Positions 17,767-26,379 of a stretch of DNA of 64,000 nucleotides are shown here, piece by piece. Source of the DNA: Planococcus salinarum. Its GTDB lineage: Bacteria > Bacillota > Bacilli > Bacillales_A > Planococcaceae. The position numbers were made by a program, and so were the translations under genes. The notes under the pieces were generated by a model, which did not search any database, was not told where the DNA came from, and saw only the letters and a list, made by a program, of their open reading frames with translations. The DNA lies in NCBI RefSeq assembly GCF_007004625.1, contig NZ_VIFV01000013.1, forward strand, positions 31,704 through 95,703. Direction: 5' to 3'. Numbering within the stretch: position 1 is the first letter of the stretch; each line of letters opens with the position of its first letter.

Positions 17767-19086
17767 TTAGTTCCCCCCAAATTGTTCTGTCAATTTTTCG
17801 ACGCTTGTTTCTAAGCTTGTATTCTCATAAATATCCTGCTGCAGATAGTCTTTGATGATTGGATAGGAACGGATTGCCTGGTCGATTTCTTTATTGGCGC
17901 CCGCTTTATAGGCTCCGATATTGATCAGGTCTTCCGCCGAATCATAAGCCGACAGCATCCTCTTGAATTCGACGGCTGCCTTCTGGTGTTCGGGTGAGAC
18001 GACTTCGTGCATGACGCGGCTGACGCTTGCCATGACATTGATGGCCGGAAACTGCCCTTTTTGCGCAATTTTGCGGTCCAGCACGATGTGGCCGTCCAAA
18101 ATGCCGCGGACTGCATCCGCAATCGGTTCGTTCATGTCGTCGCCGTCGACCAATACGGTATAGAACGCAGTGATCGACCCTTTTGCCGAGGTTCCCGAGC
18201 GCTCCAGTAATTTTGGCAATAAAGCAAAAACACTCGGCGTGTAGCCTTTACTGGTCGGCGGTTCGCCCACCGCCAGCCCGACTTCCCGCTGCGCCATGGC
18301 AAAGCGGGTGACCGAATCCATCATCAGCATGACGTTTTTCCCCTGATCCCGGAAATATTCCGCGATCGTGGTTGCCGTCATGGCGCCTTTGATGCGCTGC
18401 AATGCCGTCTGGTCGGAAGTTGCCGCAATGATGACTGATTTCTTCAACCCTTCAGGACCAAGGTCCCGTTCGATAAAATCACGCACTTCGCGTCCCCGTT
18501 CGCCGATGAGGGCGATGACATTGACGTCTGCTTCCGTGTTGCGGGCAATCATGCCGAGCAATGTGCTCTTGCCGACGCCGCTCCCGGCGAAAACGCCGAT
18601 GCGCTGGCCCTGGCCAACCGTAAGCAATCCGTCAATCGCACGGACGCCGACTTCGAGCGGCTTGTCGATCCGCGGACGATGCAAGGGGTTCGGCGGCGTG
18701 TTGTTTGTCGAGTATTTCTTAAGGCCTTTCGGCAATCGTGTTTCGTCCAGCGGATTGCCCGTGCCGTCCAGCACTTTTCCGAGAATCGACGGACCAATTT
18801 TGATCTGAAGCGGTACGCCAGTCGCCACTACCAGGCACCCGGGGCCAATTTGTGAAATATCGTTCAACGGCATCAGCATCAATTTGTTTTCCCGGAAACC
18901 GACCACTTCCGCTTCGATCGGTTTTTCGTAATGGTTCGGATACAGCAGGCAAATCTCGCCGATTTTGGCGTTCGGGCCTTTTGATTCGATTGTCAGCCCG
19001 ATGACCTGCACCACTTTGCCGTGTTTCTTGATCGGTTCCACTTCATCAATCAGGGCCAGATAATCATCTTTCCGCTGGTTCATCAT
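17767..19086 (-). CDS. fliI: Flagellum-specific ATPase FliI
   Basis: A 439-residue ATPase related to the F1 beta subunit. Walker A AGSGVGKST is at about residues 167-175, with Walker B around VMLMMDSVTRFAMAQREV. FliI drives release of export substrates with FliH and FliJ. The ATG at 19086 is chosen for its GAGGAG seven bases upstream; the frame extends to 19203 inside fliH. It overlaps fliH by 23 bases. Confidence 0.96.
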   Translation of the reverse strand: MMNQRKDDYLALIDEVEPIKKHGKVVQVIGLTIESKGPNAKIGEICLLYPNHYEKPIEAEVVGFRENKLMLMPLNDISQIGPGCLVVATGVPLQIKIGPSILGKVLDGTGNPLDETRLPKGLKKYSTNNTPPNPLHRPRIDKPLEVGVRAIDGLLTVGQGQRIGVFAGSGVGKSTLLGMIARNTEADVNVIALIGERGREVRDFIERDLGPEGLKKSVIIAATSDQTALQRIKGAMTATTIAEYFRDQGKNVMLMMDSVTRFAMAQREVGLAVGEPPTSKGYTPSVFALLPKLLERSGTSAKGSITAFYTVLVDGDDMNEPIADAVRGILDGHIVLDRKIAQKGQFPAINVMASVSRVMHEVVSPEHQKAAVEFKRMLSAYDSAEDLINIGAYKAGANKEIDQAIRSYPIIKDYLQQDIYENTSLETSVEKLTEQFGGN

Positions 19087-19861
19087 TCGTTTTCTCCTCA
19101 CAATAAGCGAGTAAATGCTTTTTGATTTCTTCCAGTTGGCTGTCGATGGTGACATCATAGGAGCCGCTTGGCGTATGCAGCATGCAGCCGCCGGATTCAA
19201 CATTGGCCACTGGAATCATTTTTAATTCGCAGTCTGCCCGTACATAGGTTTTCAGTTCTTCCAGGAAAGGCAATAGGACCGGGTAATCGTCCAACGACAC
19301 CTGCATGATGATGTCTTCGGCTTCTTCGATATGCTTTAACGCCTGCTTTACGATACTCAACAGCTGTTCTTCATGCTGCTTCAACTCTTCTTTGATGACA
19401 CGTTCGGCAATGCGCACGCTCAAACTCAACAGGAACGCTTCGGCTTCCTGGACAATTTTCGCTTTTTCGCTATAGGCTTCCCGGATCAGTTCTTCCATTT
19501 CGAGCCGCTTTTCTGCGAAGTCTTTTTCCGCTTGCGCGTAGCCTTGCTGCTTGCCGTGTTCGAAACCCTGCGCTGTTGCTTCATCGGCCAGCCTTTCAGC
19601 TTCTGCCTGGGCCGCTGTGCGCGCCTCGTGCCACCATAGTTCGATATCGGTGCGGGCCTGATGCTGCTGTTCCAGCAAATCGGTTTCCAATTGAAGCTTA
19701 TGCGTCAATAAATTCTCGATTTCTTTTTTTACTGACAGTTTGCGCTGCTCGGGATCTGTTTCATCTTCCGGGCTGCAGGCATTCCGGAATTCGATTTTTT
19801 TCGTCTGCAGCACTTTCTTTTCGACCGGTATGCCGTAATGATAGCGGATGACATTAGACAA
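19064..19861 (-). CDS. fliH: Flagellar assembly protein FliH
   Basis: A 265-residue FliH. A long charged coiled coil (about residues 30-140) precedes the conserved C-terminal domain with LSVRIAERVIKEELKQHEEQL and the GGCMLHTPSGSYDVTIDSQLEEI segment shared with V/F-type stator proteins. FliH regulates the FliI ATPase and docks it on the C ring. It overlaps fliG by eight bases. Confidence 0.9.
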   Translation of the reverse strand: MSNVIRYHYGIPVEKKVLQTKKIEFRNACSPEDETDPEQRKLSVKKEIENLLTHKLQLETDLLEQQHQARTDIELWWHEARTAAQAEAERLADEATAQGFEHGKQQGYAQAEKDFAEKRLEMEELIREAYSEKAKIVQEAEAFLLSLSVRIAERVIKEELKQHEEQLLSIVKQALKHIEEAEDIIMQVSLDDYPVLLPFLEELKTYVRADCELKMIPVANVESGGCMLHTPSGSYDVTIDSQLEEIKKHLLAYCEEKTNDEPAER

Positions 19862-20867
19862 TCAGCTCATCCCCTTCACCGCGGGAGACCATAATCTCAC
19901 CCTTGTCTTCCAGGCTCCGGACCAGTGCAACGATATTCGTTTGTGCATTTTCGACATCTTTCAGTTTTACAGGACCCATCACATCGATTTCATCCCGTAT
20001 AACTTCCGCTCTCCGTGTAGACATATTCGCGAATAGGCCTTCTTTGACGTCTTCGCTGGCCACTTTCAGCGCGAAAGTGAGATCCGCATCCGATACTTCA
20101 CGGATGACACGCTGTATTGACCGGGTTTCAAGCGTAATGATATCTTCGAACACAAACATCCGCTTCTTGATTTCTGCGACGAGATCCGGACTGTCGATTT
20201 CCAGTTCCGAAAGAATTGCTTTTTCCGTTCCTCTGTCCACGTTGTTCAATACCTGAACAATCGCTTCCACCCCGCCGGTCGCCGTATAATCCTGGGCTCC
20301 GGAAGCCGACAGCTTGCGTTCGATGATTTGTTCCACCTGATGGATCACTTCCGGGGACGTGCTTTCCATCAAAGCGATTCTGCGCGCCACTTCCGCCTGT
20401 TTGGCTGGTTGCAGCTGCGAGATGATCTGTGACGACTGCCTGGAATCCAGGTAGGACAGCACAAGCGCAATCGTTTGAGAATGTTCGTGCTGCAGAATAT
20501 TGAAAAGCTGATTCGGATCGGCCCGCCTTGCAAAGTTGAAGGGTTTGACGTGAAGCCTGCTTGTTAAACGGCCAATCGTATCCATCGCCCGGTCTTTTCC
20601 CAAAGCTTTTTCAAGAATATCCCTGGCATACTCAAGACCGCCTTCATCCATAAAGTCCTGGCCAAGTATCATTTCATAAAACTCATCAATCACTTTTTCT
20701 GTCTGGCTGCTTTTCAGCTGCCGAACATTTGAAATTTCCATCGTCAATTGATCGATTTCCGGTTCAGTCAGCTGTTTGAATATCTCCACAGCCACATCCG
20801 GTCCAAGCCCGACCAGCAAAACAGCCACTTTCTGTATACCGGTCAACTCTTTCACACTTTTAACCAC
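19854..20867 (-). CDS. fliG: Flagellar motor switch protein FliG
   Basis: A 337-residue torque-generating C-ring protein. The N-terminal KVAVLLVGLGPDVAVEIFK, the middle EHSQTIALVLSYLD and the C-terminal KKRMFVFEDIITLETRSIQRVIREV with its charged ridge are all present. FliG sits on FliF and meets MotA (31397-32194). Length and all domains are normal. Confidence 0.97.
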   Translation of the reverse strand: MVKSVKELTGIQKVAVLLVGLGPDVAVEIFKQLTEPEIDQLTMEISNVRQLKSSQTEKVIDEFYEMILGQDFMDEGGLEYARDILEKALGKDRAMDTIGRLTSRLHVKPFNFARRADPNQLFNILQHEHSQTIALVLSYLDSRQSSQIISQLQPAKQAEVARRIALMESTSPEVIHQVEQIIERKLSASGAQDYTATGGVEAIVQVLNNVDRGTEKAILSELEIDSPDLVAEIKKRMFVFEDIITLETRSIQRVIREVSDADLTFALKVASEDVKEGLFANMSTRRAEVIRDEIDVMGPVKLKDVENAQTNIVALVRSLEDKGEIMVSRGEGDELIV

Positions 20868-20878
20868 AGTTCACACTC

Positions 20879-22516
20879 CTAATCCTCCGACATCCAAGTA
20901 CGCAATAATTTCGTGAAATCTTCCGGACGTCCTTTTGCCAGCTTTTCAATCGTCTTCCGTTTTGGATTCGACCGTGAGTCGAACTCCGAAAGATCGATTT
21001 CTTTCTCTTCTTCCTCCAACTCCCCTACTGAGGTTGCTGGTTGTGCAAACATTTCAAATCCGAAATCTTCTTCTATCGCTTCACGTTTTCTTCTCATCAG
21101 TACAAATATCAGGCTGCCGATGATGAGGATCAGCGCAACGGCCGCTCCTGCAACCAGCAGTAAGCCATTCGGAATTTCACCGAACCAGTTATTAATCGGA
21201 TCTGCTTCTTCAATAACCGTTTTGCCCTGGAATTCTGTGGCAAATACCGAAATGCGGTCATCCAATTGAAGCTCATCAACCTCAGCGCCATTCATGCTCA
21301 AAGCGGCGCTGACCGTATTGCCCAATAAATTCCGGATATCGCCGACCGTTTCAAGCGTCAGGCTGTCCGGATCTCCGGGAACCGGCGGCTCGACACCGAC
21401 GTTGATCGTTATATCATCGATTACATACGGGCTGAGCTCAATTTGGCGGTGAATCCGGTTGACTTCACGGTTTATCCGCTCTTCTGTTCTTTCCGATTCA
21501 CTGTTGCCGCCTTCTCCGGCTGCCGGATAATTGGCAATCTCCGTGTCACCTGTACCGACTGTCTCTTCTATCGTCGCGCCTTCGCTCGAATAGGTTTCCA
21601 CAATCCGTTCCACACTGATATCGATGCCTTCACCCGTTTCTTCATTGACCGGTTCGACCAGTTCTTCTTCACGTTTTTCTTTCGTGAAATCCACACTTGC
21701 CATCACCGACACGACCACTTTATCGCGGCCAAGCAATAAACCGAGCATCTGCTGCAATTCTTTTTGGATGTCTTTTTCAATATCCTGTTTGATATCGCGC
21801 TGTTGCTGGTAGACCGACAACGCAGTGTCGGCAGGAGTTTCATCTTCCATCGTGAACGTCTGTCCGTTCTGATCCATAATAACAATCTGATCCGACGGCA
21901 GACTTGGAACACTCTTGCTGATCAGGTGATACAAGCCATTCACTTGTTTTTGATCCAACTGGAATGACGGTTCGCCCTGGATAACGACAGAAGCTGTAGC
22001 GACCTGCTCATCATCCGTCAGCCAAACATTTTCCTTTGGCAGCGTGATCATGACATTGGCATCAGCCACACCGTCAATCTGGCGGATCAGCATCGCCAAC
22101 TCGTTCTGCATTGCGTCCCGTTCGACGACATCGAAATGCCTGTCAGTCATTCCAAGACCCATATTGTCGCTGAAAATGCTGTAATTCACATTGCCGTTTT
22201 TCGGAATTCCTTCGGCAGCCAAACTGACCTTCAGGTTTGCGACTTCTTCAGCCGGTACGCTGATGGTTTTGCCATCTCCCGAAACTTCCGCGAGGATCCC
22301 CTGTTCTTCAATTGCCGTCTTGATTTCGCCCGTTTCTGCCGGTGCCAGATTCGTATATAAAGGCGTCATATCTGATCTTGAACCAAGAAATACAAAAACA
22401 AGAAGCAGCAGAAAAGTAATAAAAAACGATCCGATAATCGTCCATTTTATCTTCGGAGAAATATTCCCCCAGGATTCACTGAATTTGGTTTTATAGATTC
22501 CTAACTTCTCTTTCAT
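20879..22516 (-). CDS. fliF: Flagellar MS-ring protein FliF
   Basis: A 545-residue protein with two membrane segments (about residues 25-47 and 445-468). Between them is the large periplasmic region with ring-building motifs (PLYTNLAPAETGEIKTAIEEQGI, VADANVMITLPKENVW). The cytoplasmic tail binds FliG, with KLAKGRPEDFTKLLRTW at the end. FliF forms the MS ring around the export gate. It is followed 11 bases later by fliG. Confidence 0.96.
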   Translation of the reverse strand: MKEKLGIYKTKFSESWGNISPKIKWTIIGSFFITFLLLLVFVFLGSRSDMTPLYTNLAPAETGEIKTAIEEQGILAEVSGDGKTISVPAEEVANLKVSLAAEGIPKNGNVNYSIFSDNMGLGMTDRHFDVVERDAMQNELAMLIRQIDGVADANVMITLPKENVWLTDDEQVATASVVIQGEPSFQLDQKQVNGLYHLISKSVPSLPSDQIVIMDQNGQTFTMEDETPADTALSVYQQQRDIKQDIEKDIQKELQQMLGLLLGRDKVVVSVMASVDFTKEKREEELVEPVNEETGEGIDISVERIVETYSSEGATIEETVGTGDTEIANYPAAGEGGNSESERTEERINREVNRIHRQIELSPYVIDDITINVGVEPPVPGDPDSLTLETVGDIRNLLGNTVSAALSMNGAEVDELQLDDRISVFATEFQGKTVIEEADPINNWFGEIPNGLLLVAGAAVALILIIGSLIFVLMRRKREAIEEDFGFEMFAQPATSVGELEEEEKEIDLSEFDSRSNPKRKTIEKLAKGRPEDFTKLLRTWMSED

Positions 22517-22541
22517 CGATCACTCATCCTATTTCCCAGAA

Positions 22542-22838
22542 TCATACTTGCATTCTCATTACTTCCTGGTAAGCTTCCACGACTTTATTGCGCACCTGCA
22601 TGGTCAGCTCCAATGAAAGGCTCGCCTTTTCTGAAGCGATCATTACTTCGTGGATATTCTCAACCTGTCCGGTTGCCAGGCCGGCCGTTTGTACATCGGA
22701 TGCTTTTTGTGCCTGATTAACTTCCTGCAAAGCCTGCTTGAAGATTTCACCGAAACCTTCCACCTTGTTTTCCGGTTTAACGATCGGATTTGTTAAACCT
22801 TGTATAAACGGCATTTGTACCTGATTAATCGGATTCAT
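22542..22838 (-). CDS. fliE: Hook-basal body junction protein FliE
   Basis: A 98-residue FliE with the conserved FGEIFKQALQEVNQAQKASD and the C-terminal SLSLELTMQVRNKVVEAYQEVMRMQV. FliE links the MS ring to the rod. About 370 bases of repeats (copies E and E2) lie between it and flgC, although the genes are co-oriented. Confidence 0.95.
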   Translation of the reverse strand: MNPINQVQMPFIQGLTNPIVKPENKVEGFGEIFKQALQEVNQAQKASDVQTAGLATGQVENIHEVMIASEKASLSLELTMQVRNKVVEAYQEVMRMQV

Positions 22839-22869
22839 AAGTTTTCCCCCTGGTTGTTTCTATATAATC

Positions 22870-23000
22870 GATATTCCGCAAAACAGCTTCGCTTGCCTGG
22901 GGGCTCGCGCTGAGCTAACTCGGTCTCGTTTCACTTCGCCCGAGTGGATCTCAGCACTTCGCTTGTTCCCCTGGGCGTCTTCGCTGTTTTGCTCCATATC
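22870..23000. repeat. Interspersed hairpin repeat, copy E (right hairpin only)
   Basis: GATATTCCGCAAAACAGC at 22870 to GCTGTTTTGCTCCATATC ending at 23000, the same orientation as copies D and G. The inner arms GCTGAG/CTCAGC pair. It lies between fliE and flgC. Confidence 0.85.
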
Positions 23001-23068
23001 TTAGTGTGCAGATTTCATCACTGTAATCGGAACTAATTTATTCTCTTTATGTTTATACAAATAATTAA

Positions 23069-23192
23069 GATGAAAGAGCGGAAGGCGGCGACTCCAGCGG
23101 AAACAGAGTGAGTCCTGAGACCCCGCAAGAGCGAAGCGATGAGGAGGCTCAGGCCACTCCCGCGGAAAGCGTCCGCCTGGAGCGAATTCATC
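23069..23192. repeat. GATGAA/TTCATC repeat (second family), short form
   Basis: A 124-base element bounded by GATGAA and TTCATC, without the inserted hairpin seen in the copy at 15648. GGCGGCGACTCC near its left end and GCGTCCGCCTGGAGCG near its right end suggest a folded back structure. Sequences of this general kind occur between genes in many Bacillales; that statement is from memory. The remaining bases 23001-23068 show nothing recognisable. Confidence 0.75.
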
Positions 23193-23211
23193 AACCCACT
23201 ATCCTCTGAAA

Positions 23212-23667
23212 TTATTTCCCTATCTCAAGAGCCTTCATAAACATGCTCTTTGATGCGTTCAGTGCGGTTACGTTTGCTTCATATGAACGCGTTGCCGACA
23301 TCAGGTCGACCATTTCTTTGATCGGATCGACATTCGGCAGCTGCACATAGCCGTTGTCATCTGCATCCGGATGGCTTGGATCGTAATTTAGCGTGAAAGG
23401 TGCGTCATCTTCTTTGATTCGCGATACCGATACGCCCGATACAGCGTTGTTGCCATTGCCCATCATCGCCTGCAATTTCTGTTCAAACGGCGACACGCCG
23501 CTTTGCGACAGTTCGACCGTTTTCCGGCGGTAAGGCGTCCATTCACCGTCGACCATACGCGCCCGGGTCGTTTCCGCGTTCGCAATATTCGCGGACACCA
23601 CATCCATTCGGAGACGGTTGGCGGTCAGGCCGGATGCGCTAATATTAAAACTATTGAATAAGGTCAT
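23212..23667 (-). CDS. flgC: Flagellar proximal rod protein FlgC
   Basis: A 151-residue rod protein with the N-terminal SGLTANRLRMDVVSANIANAETTR and the C-terminal MVDLMSATRSYEANVTALNASK that form the D0 helices. The PLNV-type mid segment (VQLPNVDPIKEM) is present. It is five bases downstream of flgB. Confidence 0.96.
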   Translation of the reverse strand: MTLFNSFNISASGLTANRLRMDVVSANIANAETTRARMVDGEWTPYRRKTVELSQSGVSPFEQKLQAMMGNGNNAVSGVSVSRIKEDDAPFTLNYDPSHPDADDNGYVQLPNVDPIKEMVDLMSATRSYEANVTALNASKSMFMKALEIGK

Positions 23668-23672
23668 TTGAA

Positions 23673-24074
23673 TTATCTCCCCCCGCTGATAACAGAACTC
23701 AGGCTGCGGAATTTCCCGCTGATCCTGTCGGTTACTGCATTATAATGAAGCTGGTTTTTCGCCAGCTCGGCCATTTCAACATCCATGTCGACATTATTGC
23801 CGTTGATTTTATACATCGAATTTTCATTCACTGTGACTCGCGGATCGTATTGTGCCGATTCATTGCTGAACGAAATGTGTTTGGCATCGGTTTTGTAACT
23901 CGCCATCGCCTGCTTGCCTGCCGCATTTTTCAACACGGTGGCAAAGTCGACCTGTTTGGCTTTATAACCGGGCGTATCGACATTTGCGATATTCGCCGTA
24001 TGGGTCTGCTGCTTCAGGGCTGAAGTCGATAAAGCCTGTTCCAGCGACTGGATGGTGGGTGAAATGAGATTCAA
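23673..24074 (-). CDS. flgB: Flagellar proximal rod protein FlgB
   Basis: A 133-residue rod protein and the first gene of the large operon. The signature QQTHTANIANVDTPGYKAKQVDF is near the N terminus. The ATG at 24074 has AGGAGGAAGG upstream. Its expression should depend on the riboswitch and terminator in the 5' leader. Confidence 0.95.
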   Translation of the reverse strand: MNLISPTIQSLEQALSTSALKQQTHTANIANVDTPGYKAKQVDFATVLKNAAGKQAMASYKTDAKHISFSNESAQYDPRVTVNENSMYKINGNNVDMDVEMAELAKNQLHYNAVTDRISGKFRSLSSVISGGR

Positions 24075-24120
24075 TTTCCTTCCTCCTATGTAAATATATA
24101 TTTATTTCTACAAATAAAAA

Positions 24121-24140
24121 TCCACCTTTAAAAAGGTGGA
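24121..24140 (-). terminator. Leader terminator between riboswitch and flgB
   Basis: A nine-bp stem (TCCACCTTT/AAAGGTGGA) with a two-base loop, followed on the minus strand by TTTTTATTT. It lies about 45 bases after the c-di-GMP aptamer and 47 bases before flgB, so it is the likely expression platform. Confidence 0.85.
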
Positions 24141-24159
24141 CAAGCTTTTCAGCTTCCAT

Positions 24160-24245
24160 CTTTTGACGACCCGGCTGCCGTGTATCTGAATACGTAGGCC
24201 CGTAGTTTTGCGTCCTTTTCTTTCGAAAAGTTTGCCTTTATCAGG
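24160..24245 (-). promoter_or_regulatory. c-di-GMP-I (GEMM-I) riboswitch of the flagellar operon
   Basis: The minus-strand leader contains the aptamer landmarks in order: AAAGGCAAA (24239-24231), a P2 hairpin capped by a GAAA tetraloop, GGACGCAAA (24215-24207), GGGCCTACG, and AGCCGGGT (24176-24169). These are the conserved blocks of the c-di-GMP-I class, including the tetraloop that docks in its receptor. The terminator at 24121-24140 follows, so ligand binding probably sets read-through into flgB. An off-switch is likely by analogy with the flgB leader of Clostridioides difficile; the direction here is inference. Confidence 0.9.
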
Positions 24246-24313
24246 ATAGATTTTATTGCTTTATACTTTTAAACTCATACTTTTATCTCATTTTGAAAAT
24301 TTAGTTCCAAGAT

Positions 24314-24322
24314 ATAGTATCA
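24314..24322 (-). promoter_or_regulatory. flgB: Candidate extended -10 promoter of the flagellar operon
   Basis: On the minus strand, TGATACTAT (24322-24314) reads as an extended -10 element (TG-n-TACTAT). It lies about 70 bases before the riboswitch. No good -35 box precedes it, as is common for extended -10 promoters. Confidence 0.4.
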
Positions 24323-24385
24323 CATAAATAAAAAATTGTATATTTTTGATTAAAAAAATATTATTGGTTTTATTTTCCAATACAC

Positions 24386-24415
24386 TTGTCAATATTGTCA
24401 ATAAAATGTTATGCT
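24386..24415 (+). promoter_or_regulatory. flhO: Candidate SigA promoter of flhO-flhP
   Basis: TTGTCA, an 18-base spacer, then TATGCT, about 43 bases before the flhO start codon. The sequence TTGTCAATA is directly repeated here (TTGTCAATATTGTCAATA), so a second -35 alignment or an operator is possible. Confidence 0.45.
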
Positions 24416-24457
24416 AACGCATATTAATCTTATTTCTCGAGAGGAAGAGATCGCACT

Positions 24458-25309
24458 ATGTTTCGTGGATTATACACTGCCACATCAGGGATGATGGCGA
24501 ATAACAGACAACAGCAAGTCTTGACAAACAACCTTGCAAACGCCGCCACGCCCGGTTTTAAAAAAGACCAGTCCGTGATGCGAGCATTTCCTGCCCAATT
24601 GATCAAAGCCATGGAAACCGGGGGCACCACTGTGGGAGGACAGACACTTCCATCAACCCAAAAAAGCATTGGTTCCCTCCAAACAGGAGTTTATGCGCAG
24701 GAAGGAATCCCTTCTTTTACGCAAGGCGCCCTTAAAAATACAGGAAATTCTACGGACCTCGCCCTGCTCAGTTCTTCGCTTCCCGTCAATCCCGAAACCG
24801 GAAAGCCAGGCACAGTAAGCTTTGCGGTCGCTCTTCCGAACGATGAAATCCGTTATACGCAGAACGGTCAATTTACTGTTGACGCTGCCGGATTCCTGAC
24901 AACGGCTGAAGGATTCAATGTCTTAGATCGAGACTTACAGCCTATCCAGGTCAATTCCACCGATTTTACAATCGGTGCAAACGGGGAAGTTGCGTCGAAT
25001 GACGGAGATGTAAATAATTCCCTATTTTTATCTTATACAGAAAATCCGCAACAATTTATCAAAGAAGGCCAGAACCTTTTGCGCTGGGCCGGCGATCCCG
25101 CTTTGGCTCCCGTATCGATTGAACTTGCCGGACTCGGCAATACCGGCCCGCTTGTTCAGCAGGGATATATTGAACAGTCGAATGTCGATTTGACACAGAC
25201 GATGACCGATATGATGAAAACCTATCGCGGATTCGAATCCAACCAGAAAATAATCCAGGCCTATGACCGCAGTATGGAAAAAGCGGTCAATGAAATCGGC
25301 CGTGTCTAA
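24458..25309 (+). CDS. flhO: Flagellar rod/hook-basal body protein FlhO
   Basis: A 283-residue protein of the FlgF/FlgG rod family. N-terminal GLYTATSGMMANNRQQQVLTN with LANAATPGFKK, and C-terminal QSNVDLTQTMTDMMKTYRGF are the D0 regions. In Bacillus, FlhO and FlhP form the distal rod and act as a plug until the rod is complete. It is transcribed divergently from the main operon, with AGAGGAAGAG before the ATG. Its partner flhP follows after 16 bases. Confidence 0.93.
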   Translation: MFRGLYTATSGMMANNRQQQVLTNNLANAATPGFKKDQSVMRAFPAQLIKAMETGGTTVGGQTLPSTQKSIGSLQTGVYAQEGIPSFTQGALKNTGNSTDLALLSSSLPVNPETGKPGTVSFAVALPNDEIRYTQNGQFTVDAAGFLTTAEGFNVLDRDLQPIQVNSTDFTIGANGEVASNDGDVNNSLFLSYTENPQQFIKEGQNLLRWAGDPALAPVSIELAGLGNTGPLVQQGYIEQSNVDLTQTMTDMMKTYRGFESNQKIIQAYDRSMEKAVNEIGRV

Positions 25310-25325
25310 CAGGAGGCCATAACAG

Positions 25326-26165
25326 ATGAACATCCAAATGAATTCCGCGGCTTCCTCCATGCGCGAACTGCAGAAAAAAATCGACACCATCGCCAACAAT
25401 ATTGCCAATGTTAATACGACCGGCTACAAACGGCAGGAAGCGAATTTCGCTGATGCGCTTGTCCAGTCTTTTGAAAAACAGGCTGGCCCGCTTGAAGCCG
25501 GACGCCAAACGCCGAACGGCATCCGCATCGGTGCAGGCGCCACGATTTCACAAATTGCGCTGCGCACCAACCAGGGTTCAGCCGTCCAAACCGGCCGCGA
25601 ACTCGATTTCATGATTTCGGGTGAAAACGGATTTTTCCGTGTTGAATCCGAAGGAAACACGTATTACACCAAAAACGGTTCATTCCAATTGGAGCCGGAT
25701 GCAGCAGGCAACCAGCTGAACCTGGTTACCGGAAATGGCGAAGCGGTGCTCGGTGCCAATAATCAGCCGATTTCGTTCGATAACGATTACGACACCATCA
25801 CCGTCAACGAAAACGGCACGCTCGAAGTGACGTATAAGACCGCCGGCAAACCGGCCGATGCGTTTCAATTGAGCCTCGCGGAAATCAACCGTCCGGACCT
25901 TCTGCAGAAAACCGGCGGCAATCTTTATGAGCTTCCAGGCACTGAAGCCGAACAAGTGGCCAATGGCACTTTGCAGGTTTTGAATCTGGCTGACGGAAAC
26001 GACGGCACAATCAGGGTCGGACAAGGCGCACTCGAAATGTCGAATGTCGACTTGACCAATGAAATGACGGAACTGATCGCCACCCAGCGGCTGATCCAAT
26101 CGCAGTCCAAAGCAATTTCCTTTGCAGATGACATGCGCGGATTGGTCAATACGATAAGAGGCTAA
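25326..26165 (+). CDS. flhP: Flagellar rod/hook-basal body protein FlhP
   Basis: A 279-residue FlgF/FlgG-type rod protein with KKIDTIANNIANVNTTGYKR near the N terminus and MSNVDLTNEMTELIATQRLI at the C terminus. It forms the distal rod with FlhO. An intrinsic terminator follows 12 bases later. Confidence 0.93.
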   Translation: MNIQMNSAASSMRELQKKIDTIANNIANVNTTGYKRQEANFADALVQSFEKQAGPLEAGRQTPNGIRIGAGATISQIALRTNQGSAVQTGRELDFMISGENGFFRVESEGNTYYTKNGSFQLEPDAAGNQLNLVTGNGEAVLGANNQPISFDNDYDTITVNENGTLEVTYKTAGKPADAFQLSLAEINRPDLLQKTGGNLYELPGTEAEQVANGTLQVLNLADGNDGTIRVGQGALEMSNVDLTNEMTELIATQRLIQSQSKAISFADDMRGLVNTIRG

Positions 26166-26176
26166 TAAAATGAAAA

Positions 26177-26210
26177 CGGACATCCCGGTCAATCGGGGTG
26201 TCCGCTTTTT
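26177..26210 (+). terminator. Intrinsic terminator of flhO-flhP
   Basis: The stem CGGACATCCC/GGGGTGTCCG (26177-26204) is followed by CTTTTTT. Confidence 0.85.
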
Positions 26211-26213
26211 TGA

Positions 26214-26297
26214 TTTATGCCCAAGTTCGGTCCGTTTATGCCCAACTCTTCCCCATTTATGCCCAACATCAAATGATATATGCCCAAGTGCCGAAAG
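26214..26297. repeat. Four 21-bp spaced TTTATGCCCAA repeats
   Basis: The motif TTTATGCCCAA (the fourth is TATATGCCCAA) begins at 26214, 26235, 26256 and 26277, an exact 21-base period with unrelated 10-base spacers. Two helical turns per unit place all copies on one DNA face. It lies between the convergent flhP and flgL terminators. A protein-binding array or a tandem repeat are both possible. Confidence 0.75.
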
Positions 26298-26379
26298 TGA
26301 ATCCAAAAAGAACCTCCCCACCAGGCAGCCGGGAACTCCGGATTGCATTTACTCTCAACTCCCCCAAAACACAAAAAAA

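Noticed and set aside
25680..26348. 222-codon open frame on the minus strand
   Set aside because: Mostly antisense to flhP and runs through a terminator and the 21-bp repeats; shadow.
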